A stretch of DNA of 64,000 nt. Source: Stromatinia cepivora (taxonomy: Eukaryota; Ascomycota; Leotiomycetes; Helotiales; Sclerotiniaceae). The notes below the pieces were generated by a model. The model made no database searches. It had not been told where the DNA came from and saw nothing but the letters and a program-made list of their open reading frames with translations. Below, piece by piece: positions 12,715 through 24,224 of this stretch (within the stretch, counting starts at the first letter, position 1; each line of letters starts with the position of its first letter). The translations under genes were made by a program, and so were the position numbers. The stretch covers positions 310,001-374,000 of the forward strand of contig RCTD01000010.1 of NCBI GenBank assembly GCA_014898415.1, given 5' to 3'.

Positions 12715-13685
12715 TGAATTTCATCAACAACTCTCCCTTCTCCTCGCCTTCTTCACGCAAACCATCCTCACTGGCTGGCCCAAGAGAGGTGTCCCTTTTA
12801 ACGACGTCGGACTAATCCAACATTTCAACGGCGGTGGTTCGCAAGTAAACTGGGGCTGGAACTGGGACTCTTCCATGCCATCCACCTTTCCAACCTCCAT
12901 GAAATTCATTCCTTGTCTCTGGTCCGATGCTTCTGATCACACTTCCAACTGGGCCAACAACGTCAATGCCACCATCGCTCGTGGTACAAGTCATATAGTG
13001 GCATTCAACGAACCAGATGGATGTGCAGCTGGCTAATCTTGTATGAGTCCTCAGCAAGCTGTTAACGCCTGGAAGACATACATCTAACTATTTGCCGGTC
13101 GTGTTGCCTTAGGTGCTCCACAAGTTTCAAATAAGTGCTGGTGGATTAGCTTGGTTGGAATCTTTCTTGAGCTTGTGCACTGGATCCCAAATTGATTTTG
13201 TCCCTATTCATTGGTATGAGGGTGTTAATGGTCAAAATTACTTGGCTGATTTTTTACAATTATGCTGGGTCTGCTTATGCTGCTGGTGGAAACCGCCCAA
13301 TTTGGATTACTGAGGTATGTCTGACCCGCTTACGTCTATGATTCCTTGCCCATTTTCCCTCACCATATCATACATTCTCACCTCCTCATTCTCCCTTTCT
13401 ACCCCACACAAAAATACCCCCTCATTCTCTCACTTAACCCCAAACCCCACTCTAACACCCTTCCTCTCCCCCCTCTAGTTCGCCCTCTGGAAACCCGCCA
13501 CAGAAGCCGACCAAGAATATTTTCTCAGCCAAGTAATCCCCTGGATGGACAACCTCTCCTGGATTCCCCGCTACTCCTGGTTCATGTGTACCAGCGACTA
13601 CGTTGAGGAACCCCAGGGTTCTTTGTGTAATGCTGATGGCTCTCTTACGAATTTGGGTAATGATTATACTTATTCCGCGTTTTAG
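12715..13685 (+). pseudogene. Broken GH128-type glycoside hydrolase (Asl1-like)
   Basis: Reading on from about 12715, the translation gives a leader-like hydrophobic stretch, KRGVPFNDVGLIQHFN, NWGWNWDSS, a GTSHIVAFNEPDG motif and DFVPIHWYE. These are hallmarks of the fungal beta-1,3-glucanase family that includes Asl1. FNEPDG and the IHWYE glutamate match the usual catalytic positions. The frame is broken by TAA at about 13034 and TAA at about 13085, a one-base shift near 13130, and one extra T in the run near 13250. An intron (donor gtatgt at about 13315, acceptor ctctag near 13479) still leads into a sensible last exon ending SAFTAG-coded at 13685. The protein would have been secreted and acted on wall glucan. 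I see no way to read a full enzyme from it. The original start is unclear. Confidence 0.8.
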
Positions 13686-15853
13686 GCTTCCAGGCTTCCA
13701 GGTTCCGCTGCAGGCTTTGGATTCGGAGTGCTGGAAACTAGAAAGATTAGAACGAATGGGTGGGATTGGTGAGAAGTTTCTTCTGTGGAGGATGATTATG
13801 ATTATGATTGATGATTGATGATTGGATGGGAATAGACAATGGATACCGCGTTACTGGTATGATCAATATAGCTGGCTTTTTAGCTAGTAGATAGATAGTA
13901 GGGCTTGAATAATTCTGCTAGTTTAGCATTATATTCAGCTTGAAATGCAACAGATTTTCTGCACATTTTTAATACGTTTTCGCTTACTTGTTTGTGTGAA
14001 TCTTGGTGTGGTTGTGGGTTTTGTTTGAGGGGAGAAGCGAGAGGTCAGGTTTGTGGCTAGTAGGCACATTGCTATACACTTTCCTAGAAAGTGGCTGACT
14101 CCCGTATTCTGCCTATGTTCTGTCCATCACCATCATAAGTCTTAACGTGCTTTCCACAAGCTTGCAGATGCCTTTGTAGTGTTGGGCCGCTGCTCATTAC
14201 GAAGGATCACTTGTAATTTCTATACTGTAATGTTTGAAATAATTACCATCATCCCCCAGAGTTTCGCAATTAATATCTCGTAATTTTGCGTGTCCTACAT
14301 ATACAATCTCGAGCAAAAATGAGAATGAAACCTCAACTACACTCTTTCCAAAGAATCACCTTTTTCTTGCTGTTACACTGTTAAATATACAGGAGAATCT
14401 TTTCGCGCGTGTCATTCATGATCTTCAAGACAAGCACCCATTGATTTGAAAGTTGAAATAAAGTTTCGAATATTCATCACCTGTCACAACTTACAAAGCA
14501 TACGTAATTCCCTTTCTCTAGTCAAAATAAAATATCAAATTAACTACCCATTATTTCTATTTATTTCTTCTTGTATAATATTAATGTTGCTACTTTTCTA
14601 TTTAGACAACATCCTCTTGAAATTTATACTCCATTTTTGAAGTCGTTGCGCCCAGCTTCAAAAAAAGACTCTTTTTAAACTCAGACATGCAACAAAACTT
14701 ATTTTAATCAAGTTCAAACCTTAAGTAGTTTGGTAATCCGTTTGAAATTCTCATAATATCATTTTCTGAATCCGAAATCAGTAGTAAATCAACCAATTAA
14801 TCTTTTCTTCGAGTTTTCATATATCGATATCTCTACTTTCTCTACATCTGCCCAGTAAGTATTGAGATATTTTCAACATCAAAAAGGGAGATTTTTCAAA
14901 ATCAGATATGCAACAAAAAGTTCTGATAATATGCACTTATTCTGCTGAATAATCAGACCTCTCAGCAAAAGCGAATTTTTCATAGGTTTCAGCACATAAT
15001 CAAAGCCAACCGCCGCCATGAATGTAACTGTTACTCTGTGCGCTTTTCAAAATTCTTATCCGATGATTTAGTTGTCTATTGCACTTCGCATCTCTCTTCT
15101 CGGCTCGTCCTCGCTAGCAGGGAAACTTCTAACGCTGGGTAGAGGATAAACCTTTTCCCTAAATTCTCGAATCTATCATCTCATGGCGCCAGTCCTACAT
15201 GTAGATTTGTGTATTATCGGTGATTAATGATATTGACCGTATAACGCAAATAGACACAAAAATTATGGTTCAATGGACTGGAGGAATTTGTTGCAGCGGA
15301 AGGGGGGGGGGGGGGGGGAAAGGGGGCTGGTATCTTTGGGGTGACAGAACGGAGTGACTAGGAAATGGAAAGAGTTGGAGATTTGATGTTGGAGAGTTGA
15401 AGGTAGAGTTGCTGATTGTGCGTGGTAAGGGAGAGTTTACTTGAACTTTAAAACAGATTGGTCTCCTTGGGAGAAGAAGTTAGGTCAAATTTGGATTCAA
15501 TTTATGTAATCTTCATTGCCATCCCATATTTTGTACAGCCTTTTTTTGGCGGATGCAATGAATTTCATGCCAGGCGGAAGTCAAAAAGGAGTTTATAATC
15601 TTGTTAACACCTCGATCTATAATATTAGTCTTCACCCATCACTACTGCACACCCAAAGACACTATTCTCGTTCGCTTCATCTTTTTCAGAAGACACATAT
15701 CCATCACAACACATCTCCGCGAATGGGTTTTCATCTAATCCCTTCATTTCCAACCCCTCCTCACCATCAAAATTTCTCACCACTCCAAAACCCAGAATCG
15801 GTAAAACGTCAAGCTTTTCTTCATCTTGCTCGTCTATATTTTTTTGGGTGGCT
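13686..15853. other. Non-coding stretch with a diverged duplication and a poly-G run
   Basis: No gene seen. Two related segments about 225 bases apart (near 14660-14700 and 14880-14925) share a CAGAYATGCAACAAAA core after an A-run and a T-run. A run of about 17 G occurs at 15302-15318. The open frame at 15516-15857 (113 residues) has no recognisable motif and lies at the 3' side of the second 2EXR relic, so I do not call it a gene. Confidence 0.4.
15302..15318 (+). repeat. Poly-G homopolymer, about 17 bases
   Basis: An uninterrupted G run within a purine-rich patch, followed by AAAGGGGGC. The length is likely to vary between strains and is prone to sequencing error. It lies in non-coding sequence. 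Confidence 0.8.
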
Positions 15854-17172
15854 TTAGCCCTGAGGGACTGATATAAATAATGGTAGGTCGTCCGTCTGCA
15901 CCGAGACTTCCGGATGGTTTCTAATATTCATGCCACTCTTCTGATGGGTATTCGAATTTTGTGATGGATTTAGAGTATTTAGATATGCATTTTTGAAGAA
16001 AGAGTTGCCCTTTCCTGCCGAGGGGCCGGTGAATGATTCGCAAATTCCGCAGAGCTTCAGTTCCTTTTCGAGGTTGATGGGTCTGGAAATAGATTGCCTT
16101 TGTTTCGGAATGAGATTCTTTTCCTCGCATTTCCGATTTATGTCTTCTGGCAAGTCATCATTTATATTTATGAAGTTATCATCAACATCACCATCCCCCT
16201 CCAGACAAAATATCATCCTCTGCAACCATTTTCAGTCCCCTTCAACCCTCACCACTAGCCCCTCACTTCCCAGCATCCAATGTCCCAGCCCTGGTAGCTC
16301 AAAACTAAAGGCCAAATATCTGATCGATTCCCTAATATGTGTACTTCCAATCAACAATCTCAATGCTTGGTCAATTGGAAAATTAAAATTTTCACAGGAT
16401 GCACATTCTTCCAAACTCGTGGACTCGTCTTTATCGTGAAGATTGTGATATTCGAAACTATGAGTTTCCATATGTGCGGTGAAATATAATGTATCAACTG
16501 ACGGGTTGATGTAAAATCCTCTAGAACCTTCATAATCTCGATCAAAAGGAAGACCATCATCATAATCATCACCATCATCAGATTCACCAACCAATATGTC
16601 ATCACCAAGGTTACGAGGGTCGGTGCCCACAATGAAATATGTGGAAAGGGCAATTGCTCGTTAGGAGGAGCAGGCGTGTAAAAGCGGTGGAATGCGAGCG
16701 AGCGGGGTAATATCTATGGTACACGTTTCCCAAGGATCCGAGGGGACAGGCGGCGTCCAGTGAGTTAGAATGGGAATAGTACGAGGGTGAAGAGACGCTA
16801 AGGACCATATCTCGTGCTGGATTTCAAGAGGGAGAAGAGAAGTTTACGAAATTCCAGGATGGTGGATGTTCGCGCAGATGAAAGATATGGATCAGCAGAC
16901 TCTGCGATAGATTGCTGAAGATGAAAATCTTGCATGGAGCGACATTGGTGGCATTCGTTAAGCAGGAAAGTATCAGTAACAACACCTGAATACAGATGAG
17001 GTCGACGACGGTTGTGTACACCTCTCATCCCGTGGCACATCCCCGTAAGCGGTGGTGGTCGGTATCGTGCGGTATTCGTTCTACCCCTTGGTCCAATACG
17101 TGCGCTTGCTGTGTTGCCTTGGCGTCGAGATGACATGAGGTGAGGAGGGGGAGTAATACGGTTACTTGCCAT
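15854..17172 (-). pseudogene. Broken 2EXR-domain gene, second copy
   Basis: Parallel to the intact 2EXR protein at 4888-6228, but damaged. The N-terminus (MASNRITPPPH, with an ECHQC pair) and the later segments (LLPLEIQHEIWSLASLHPRT, GFYINPSVDTLYFTAHM, DQALRLLIGSTHIRESIRYL) match the intact copy in order. A frameshift separates the N-terminal frame from LLPLEIQ near 16845. An in-frame TAA lies in the segment matching SRLLALSAY, near 16660. An in-frame TGA (16232-16234) lies in the segment matching ERLENDFIG, and the same frame then stays open to 15854. A tiny 33-base GT-AG stretch spans the TGA, but it is shorter than normal fungal introns and would delete matched sequence. The TATA/GCGAGCG upstream pair is retained. 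Confidence 0.75.
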
Positions 17173-17227
17173 GATGTTGTGATACCTGATGAAACCGTGC
17201 GAAGAGGGAACAATTGGTGGAATGAGG

Positions 17228-17261
17228 TATTTATATGGTGGTCTTGGGGGGTGAGCGAGCG
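17228..17261 (-). promoter_or_regulatory. TATA-like element plus GCGAGCG box upstream of the second 2EXR copy
   Basis: TATTTATAT at 17228-17236 and GCGAGCG at 17255-17261. Their starts are 27 bases apart, the same as upstream of the intact copy at 6316. The element is retained although the gene is broken. Confidence 0.5.
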
Positions 17262-18990
17262 GCACAGACATCACATGACATTTACGTGCGTATCACACAC
17301 TTTGGAATCAAATCCGAGTATCTAGCTCCAAAACATAACCAGGGAGTAAAATTTGGGAGCTATGAGTGAGTTATTGGCAATATCGCGATATGTCCGTACA
17401 ATGATTGAGATTGGTGGTTAAATTGGAGAAGTGAGATCCTCGTGTCACTGTCACAATACGTTAGATTGTGACAATTCATGAATATCATGATATTGTATGA
17501 AAATCGCCCGTATGAATACAATCAGAAACTTTTGAAAATACTGGGACCGTTCAAACTATAGAATATCCGGATTAATATCGCATATAAGAGTTCTGGAATC
17601 TACTTACTACCATCATTCAAATTCGTGACAGAATCTCTGCAAAAACTAAGTTTTCTTCTATAAAATGAAGTGTTCAATAATTTTTTTCAATACTGAATAA
17701 AAAGAATTGAAATCCTGAAATGTAATAATTAAGCATAATCAGATTGAAAAAAATAATAATTTGGGATCGATTTTGCCTCCAGATTCCAGTTCCCTTTCTG
17801 CCAAATGGTTACTTATCTAATGTAGAGCATCTGCGAATTTAACAGGGTCATTTCTCAAATCATGAATGTAGTCTTTGGCGCTAGAGCATCTTGCGTGCAC
17901 CGCACCATTGGAGGAGAAAGCGATATATCTTTTCTTGGATTTCTAAAATTAGCAGGCCTTGATATGGCAGATATTCAAGGCCCGCCGTATTCTCGCCCTT
18001 TGTCTCCTGTCAATCCACGGGACTACTTGCCCGTAATTCTCTATCGTATTTCCTTCAAACAACATTGTATGGTGCTTTAAGGAGGTAAAGGTAATTAGAC
18101 CACTTGCAACGCCTAAGTTTGCTGTCTCAAGGTCTCCCTCGACGAAGAGGTTCCGAGGATGGCGGCCTCGAGTTTCAATAGGAGAAGCATGGACTTCCCA
18201 GTTGTCAGGTCTTCGGCGTTAAAGCGTGGATAAACAAGGCATCTCTGAGTTTCTAACTGTCGTAAGGAATATTATGTTCGACATTCGGAACTTGCGAGAG
18301 AATTCCCCGAAATCTGTGCGATGCTTGGCAGACAAGTCCGGCCAACAACCCAACACGATACTTTTTTGTTGCGTGTTTCAATTTTTGAACCACCACTTCC
18401 TAATAAGTGCTTCTTTTCGGTCCATAATTTGTCTCAATCCATTGTAATGTGACAAGACATGGGTCGAATTTTCTTGTGCTTAGCTTCATACTTCCGTATG
18501 TGTGACCTCATAGCTCAAAGCATTACGCTCCTTGATTAAATCAGCTAACATGATCTTATCGATCTATGGTATAGATCTTGCAGGCATTTTCGCAGATGAC
18601 TTGTTTGCCAAAAGCAGAATAAATGAAAGCAAAGAAGAAGGTTATGATCAAAGCTAACTTGATGTATCTTGCGGTTTCTGTAGGAATTCGAATTATTTCA
18701 TAAGTAGTTGTACGAAGGAGAATGGTACGATTGCGATAGAGCTAATACCCCACATTTAAGAAATTGTACTGATTTCGCTATGGCAGCTGGCTCTGCCTTA
18801 TGCAAAGGGAGGGGAGACTAGCGCTACCGTAGCGGCTGGTACATCTCTATACAGGTTACTAAACGGTCCAGCTAGATGTAACTCGTATTCAACGCGACTC
18901 GATTCACTCACTCCAGCACAAAAGAACCACCATGCCGCATACAAGCTCTGCCAATGGCCTGCCAATCTCCATCGCTTTTCAAGGATAGAA
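17262..18990. other. Non-coding stretch
   Basis: No gene recognised. The sequence is AT-rich at 17460-17760. The small frames at 17862-18080 and 18226-18447 have no known motif and no supporting splice sites. Confidence 0.4.
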
Positions 18991-19610
18991 CTTTTTATGG
19001 ATTGCCCGAGGCGTGATGCTCATGAAACCTAATCCAATATTCCATATTAGCCCATGGTGATATAAAATGCCATATAAAACCGTGGAGCGTTTGGCTTCTG
19101 AAATCAATTGCAGCCATAGCACAAAGCAGAATGAATGCAGGAAATCTCTTTTGAGATATTGAGCTCGGATCCCTGAGATGAAGGAATATCCGTTCTGGTT
19201 CGCGAGTCTTTTTGGACAGATACCCCAAATCTTTCAATCATTTCCGTAGTCCTCCACTTAAAACCATCCGGTATCATTAGGAGCAAAAAATGGAATGAGC
19301 AATGAGCGATACGCATCCTCTCTAACATACCGCTTCCCCTCCTTCGCCAATACAAAAATGATAACGAATGCATAATCAATCAATACTATAGAAAACATAA
19401 AAAATAAAAGTCATCTATCTTTTGATTCCACTAGGAAAGGGATAGGATCGAGTGGGGGACCATATTGGCTGACATTTATCATTAGCAATGTGCATTCCTG
19501 GTGTAGCACCTCCAAGTTCCCATTACCCCAAGTCACCATCGCAGGCAATACGCAAAGCGCAAACTGAATACAAACCTTAAGCACTTCTATAAACACAAGT
19601 AGAAACTATC
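18991..19610 (-). pseudogene. Possible relic of a small membrane-protein gene
   Basis: On the minus strand, several pieces in different frames read like hydrophobic coding sequence: VCIQFALCVLPAMVTWGNGN (19596-19411 frame), then DYAFVIIFVLAKEGRRYVRE after a TGA, then LIWNIGLGFMSITPRAIHK near the end. Helices separated by charged loops suggest a multi-pass membrane protein, but stops and frame changes break it. I do not recognise the family. It could equally be chance hydrophobic frames. Confidence 0.2.
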
Positions 19611-19879
19611 AGCATTCTAATCCCCAGAAAAGCCACAGAGATAAAGAAACGTCTCAATTATCATCTACTCTTATCGTGCACATCATCCACACCATGCATT
19701 TTATCCACAAACTCACCGCCTTCGTTTCTACCCATCCATTGATATTCATCACACGTACATCCGTCCTGCCGAACACGCGAAGAAGCTCGCTTCGATCATG
19801 AGACACATTGGTGGGGTCAAGTCAAATGGTCGGGCTGGTCCCTTTAACACGCGCCCTGGCCGGGCCCGCCTTAAAGATC

Positions 19880-19899
19880 AACTGTGGTTCGCCACAGTT
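19880..19899 (-). terminator. Perfect 8-bp hairpin with a TTCG loop, 3' of SPO11
   Basis: AACTGTGG, then TTCG, then CCACAGTT: a perfect inverted repeat. On the SPO11 transcript strand the loop reads CGAA; on the other strand it is UUCG, a very stable tetraloop. It lies 27 bases past the SPO11 stop codon, so it would fold in the 3' UTR. A role in 3'-end processing or stability is inference only. Confidence 0.45.
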
Positions 19900-19925
19900 C
19901 ATGACGAGATTCTTAAATAATGTTT

Positions 19926-21561
19926 TTATAATACTTCCGCTCTATTGGTTTGCTTTCCTAGCTCTCCATTGAGCCAGGTCTCTAACAGTTCGCCATTACC
20001 TATGACTTGAATCTCTGCCTTTGTATTTAGCATCAACATGATTTGAAGTTGTCTTCTCCATTCCTTCTCAACTCCATTATCCTTGCATATGTCCCTCTGC
20101 AGCATCCTCACGGCGAGTCGCCTATCTCTTTTCGTCAATTTGAGTAGGCCTTCATTTTCTTCCCCTCCTTGCATCATATCAGTGCTTTTAAGTCCAAGCC
20201 AGCGTATGGAAGGAACTGATAGATCTTCGTTTTCATGGGCGAGTGCGACAGAGCCGTGTTTGTATGTAGACATAATGCCTATGCCATCGGGATCGAAGTC
20301 TACCAGAACATATATTGGTATCAATGGATGATGTTCTGCCAGATAGTGGAGAAATTGCCGACTTTGTATATCAGGATAACCTTTAGCCTAGAATTATTAG
20401 GATCAAGGAAATATCCACAAAAGGAGTCGACGAACTGTAAGTAATATCCCTTTCCCTGAGACGGAATATTCCCAGTATCGGTTTTCTGCCAATGTGCGAA
20501 AGGTAGCCTATATGGAGTCAGAGTTGTTGCAACCCCGCAGATTAACGTGTACAACCTCCTTCTCAATCACCAATATCCATTTGACCTGCGAGAGGTCAAT
20601 CTCTTCAATTTCTCTGACCCACGGCACCAATTGTGACTAAGAAGATTAGTAAAAACATAAAATGAGATAGTACGGTGTGCCAACATCTGCCGCTGTTGAA
20701 TAGTCAATGACGGACTTGTTCCTTCTTCTGATAGCAAACGAGCCTGCGACTAACCCTTTGGCGGCTGCCACCTGTTGGAGTACGAGTGAGATATGGAGAA
20801 AGGCGGTTTTGAGGCGAAATTCACTGACCACATTCATAGCATCGCGCTTCAATCCAAGGGTGTAGGCGATGTCATCCACAAAACTATCGACGATTGCTTG
20901 TTTCGTAAAGAGTTCCGGATCTCGATAATACATGTCTCTGATTATGAACAGTCAGTTTGAAAGAGACATCGCCACCCAACGGCAATGACATACCTTTTCG
21001 TAATGATGTTGCCAGTGACAAGCGCCTCATGAGAAAGCGTCAGTATTCGCAGCAACGCAGCTAAATTGGTATTAGTATAGGCTACCAAGGAACAATCTCC
21101 AACCTACTAAATTTCCACGCTTCTCGAGGGGAGGCATTCGGAAACTGCACAACTCTACTCCTCGAAATAGGGAGTTCTTTGTCGTCTTCAGTTGCCTTTT
21201 TTTGGCTGGGATTTCGAGATTTCAGATGAAAAGAAAACTGTTTCCTTCGCCCTATGATACAGTCTGTCATGGCTTCGTAAATCTCCTCAATTTTCGATAT
21301 GGCAGATCCTGTTTGGTAAGATGACACGGAAATGTTTTCAGGATCAAACTTTTCACTTTTCACAGGTGTCGATGTTGGCGATGTAGACAAACTGGTATTG
21401 TTACTGTGAGCTGCGTGATGAGATATCGCCAATTGCTGCTGATCACTGTGACCTATAAAACGAGTTTCACTTATTAGTCTGCTGGAAGGTAAAATATGTA
21501 GCAATTGAGGTGATGAAAACGACGCGTCTTTCAAAATGTCCTGTATAAGATCAAAGTCCAT
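19926..21561 (-). CDS. SPO11: Spo11 meiotic recombination protein (topoisomerase VI A-like)
   Basis: Seven exons on the minus strand: 21561-21108, 21060-20994, 20937-20829, 20771-20685, 20636-20556, 20507-20436 and 20387-19926. They give 443 residues. The catalytic region is clear. TKRDMYYRDPELF (about residues 172-184) holds the tyrosine pair used for DNA cleavage. NVVAAAKGLVAGSF, WILVIEKEATFRTL (metal-binding Glu of the Toprim fold), GILLTAKGYPD and LVDFDPDGIGIMS (Asp residues near 320-324) follow in the usual order. Spo11 makes the double-strand breaks that start meiotic recombination, in a complex with partner proteins. Three introns have weak donors (GTTGGC, GTTGTA, GTTCGT), yet the frame and family motifs support them. 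The N-terminal 100 residues are low in similarity. The upstream frame is open without an ATG, so the true start could lie in an unseen exon. The gene is divergent from ERG7. Confidence 0.88.
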
Positions 21562-21870
21562 GGCATCCTCAACGTTGATTGGAAATATATCTGCTAGAAA
21601 TGCATATTTATCAATTGCAGATGTTTGAGAAGTGATTTCACATGATGTGCTTCGTATGTGAATGTTGAAATGATTGATGTGAGATGTCTACATTCGGAAC
21701 ATTTGGAGATGCGGGGAGGCGGGAGACGAACTTACGCTAGGGTGGACCCCGAACTGCCATCCCTGACCACCAATACATGACCCCTGGATTGTGAAAGATC
21801 CATAATTTAGAATCGTACAATTTGATCTTTTGACAGCTCATAGATCGATTCCAATTCAACATTTCTTATC
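21562..21870. promoter_or_regulatory. Shared upstream region between SPO11 and ERG7
   Basis: About 310 bases separate the two divergent start codons. Both genes must therefore have their core promoters here or within short distances. No motif I would stake a claim on is visible. Confidence 0.4.
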
Positions 21871-24224
21871 ATGGCACGAACGAAGATTAATGCACTGGGC
21901 GGCAACGAGAATCAGGTAAAGACAGGAGAAAAGAGATCATTAGATTCCTCAATTACTACACAATCTACGAAACGACCAAAGTTGCAAGAACGTACCGATT
22001 ATTCTCGATGGCGTTTACTCGACGAAAGAGGTAGGCAAACCTGGCATTACCTTGAGAATGACGAAGATGCTGCCGAATGGCCTCAAACAACTGCAGACAA
22101 GTATTTTTTGGGACTGCCGACTGTAGGAATATTGTACTAGACTCTAACATAGTTGCTAATGATATGAATAGGATCTACCCGATCTTCCTAAAGCGCAAAG
22201 TCCTCTAGATTCCGTGAACAATTGCCTCGAATTCTTCCAACACCTTCAACTTCCTCCTGGGAACTGGGCTTGTGAATATGGTGGACCAATGTTTTTGCTT
22301 CCTGGCTTGGTTATCACTTGGACTGTCACCGAAACTCCAATCCCCGATCATATTGCAACGGAAATAAAGAATTACCTTTTTGCACGAGCACACCCGGATG
22401 ATGGAGGATGGGGATTACATATTGAGGGAGATAGCAGTGTTTTTGGGACTGCCATGAATTATACAGTTCTCCGATTGGTTGGGGTCAGCGAAGAGGATGA
22501 ACGAATGGTCAAAGCTAGAGGAACATTACACAAGCTTGGTGGTGCCAAGAATGGACCGCATTGGGCAAAGTTCTGGCTGAGCGTACTTGGTGTATGTCAA
22601 TGGGATATTGTCAATCCCGTGCCACCTGAGTTCTGGTTGTTGCCTGATTGGGTACCTTTTCATCCGTGGAGATGGTGGATTCACATGCGCCAAGTTTATG
22701 CACCAATGTCATTCATCTGGTCCAAGAAGTTCACATATAAACCAACACCCATTGTTGAGCAACTGCGACAGGAATTGTTCGTAGAGCCATATACCGCTAT
22801 TGATTGGGCTGGAAACCGAAACAGTATTCATCCGAAAGATAATTATCACCCAAAGTCATGGCTCCTAAACACAGCAAACTGGTTCCTTGTTAATATCTAC
22901 AACCCGTATCTCCGGACTGATGCATTAGCCAAGCAAGCTGAAGATTGGGTGTTCAAGTTAATTCAAATGGAAGATAAGAATACTGATTTCTCCAATCTCG
23001 GACCGGTCAATGGACCCATGAACTTTCTTGCATGCTATATCCGAGAGGGACCTAGTGCATATTCCGTGCAAAGGCATCGAGAAAGAATGGCTGACTTTAT
23101 GTGGGTTAAGGACGAGGGTATGCTGATGAATGGAACGAACGGAGTACAGTGCTGGGACACGGCATTCTTAATACTAGCCGTGATGGATGCCGGTTTGGCC
23201 GAGGATGCAAGATGGAGACCAATGCTGACTAAAGCACTCGAATTCCTTGAAGATCAGCAAATTCGAGAGAATGTTGACGATCAAGAAATTTGCTACCGCC
23301 AGCAACGAAAAGGGGCTTGGGGTTTCAGTAATAAAGATCAAGGATATGCTGTTAGCGATTGTATCTCTGAAGCGCTAAAAGCTGTTATACTTTTACAAAG
23401 AACTCCTGGATATCCGACTTTGCTTGAAGATCAACGTATCTTCGATGCCATTGATACCCTTCTCACTTACCAGAACAAATCTGGTGGCTGCGCATCATAC
23501 GAACCAACTCGAGGTTCAGAGAGATTGGAAATGTTGAATGCGGCCGAGGTATTCGGTAGGATTATGATTGAATATGATTACCCTGAATGCACAACTGCTG
23601 TGGTCACCGCATTATCTCTGTTCACGAAATACTACCCGGATTATCGCACATCAGAAATCAAAGCTTTCAAGAGTAGAGCTATTGAATATATCAGAAGGGC
23701 TCAATATGCTAATGGTAGCTGGTATGGTAGTTGGGGAATTTGTTTCACATACGCAGGAATGTTCGCTCTCGAGAGTCTTGCAAGTATTGGAGAAACCTAC
23801 GAGAACAGTGAGCATGTAAGAAAAGGATGTGACTTCTTCATTTCAAAACAAAGAAGTGATGGTGGATGGTCTGAAAGCTATAAAGTAGGTGTATCCCCTG
23901 TTATGAATATATATAGTTCTAACGACTCTTTAGTCCTGCGAACAAGCGAAATATATCGAGCATCCATCCGGTTCTCAGGTTGTACAGACAGCTTGGGCAT
24001 GCATTGCTTTAATTGAGGCCAACTACCCAGATCGTATACCAATCGAGAAAGGCCTGAAGCTTATCATGAGCAGACAGCAAGCAAACGGAGAATGGTTACA
24101 AGAAGCTATTGAGGGTGTGTTCAACAAAAGTTGCATGATCTCGTACCCTAATTACAAGTTCATCTTTCCCATGAAAGCTTTGGGGATGTTTGCCAAGAAA
24201 TATGGTGATGTCAAGCTTCTCTAG
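21871..24224 (+). CDS. ERG7: Lanosterol synthase (oxidosqualene cyclase)
   Basis: Three exons: 21871-22122, 22172-23884 and 23934-24224. They give 751 residues, the normal size for the family. The enzyme folds 2,3-oxidosqualene into lanosterol on the ER or lipid-droplet membrane, the first cyclic step in ergosterol synthesis. Visible hallmarks are [19 protein letters not shown] near the N-terminus, several QW-type repeats ([39 protein letters not shown]) and VSDCISE, with the catalytic acid Asp near residue 480. VSDCISE is a variant of the common DCTAE motif. The CYRQQ segment before it is typical of fungal cyclases. The first intron is bounded by GTAGGA and ATAG with a TGCTAAT branch site. 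The second joins ESYK to [10 protein letters not shown], restoring the expected motif. It might be a diverged cyclase making another triterpene, but the sequence fits lanosterol synthase. Confidence 0.92.

Noticed and set aside
15516..15857. 113-residue plus-strand frame
   Set aside because: Low-complexity His/Pro/Phe composition, no motif, and placed at the 3' side of a pseudogene.
16199..16240. 33-base GT-AG segment as an intron spanning the TGA of the second 2EXR copy
   Set aside because: Shorter than normal fungal introns, and it would remove sequence that aligns with the intact copy.
19640..19920. Open plus-strand frame of about 90 codons ending in ATVHDEILK next to SPO11
   Set aside because: No start codon in the first half, no recognised motif, and it lies in the 3' flank of SPO11 on the opposite strand.
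20556..20636. Apparent one-base frameshift in the SPO11 exon coding for the EKE motif
   Set aside because: It came from miscounting a T run. When checked against the reading frame to its left the exon is exactly 27 codons and the gene is intact.
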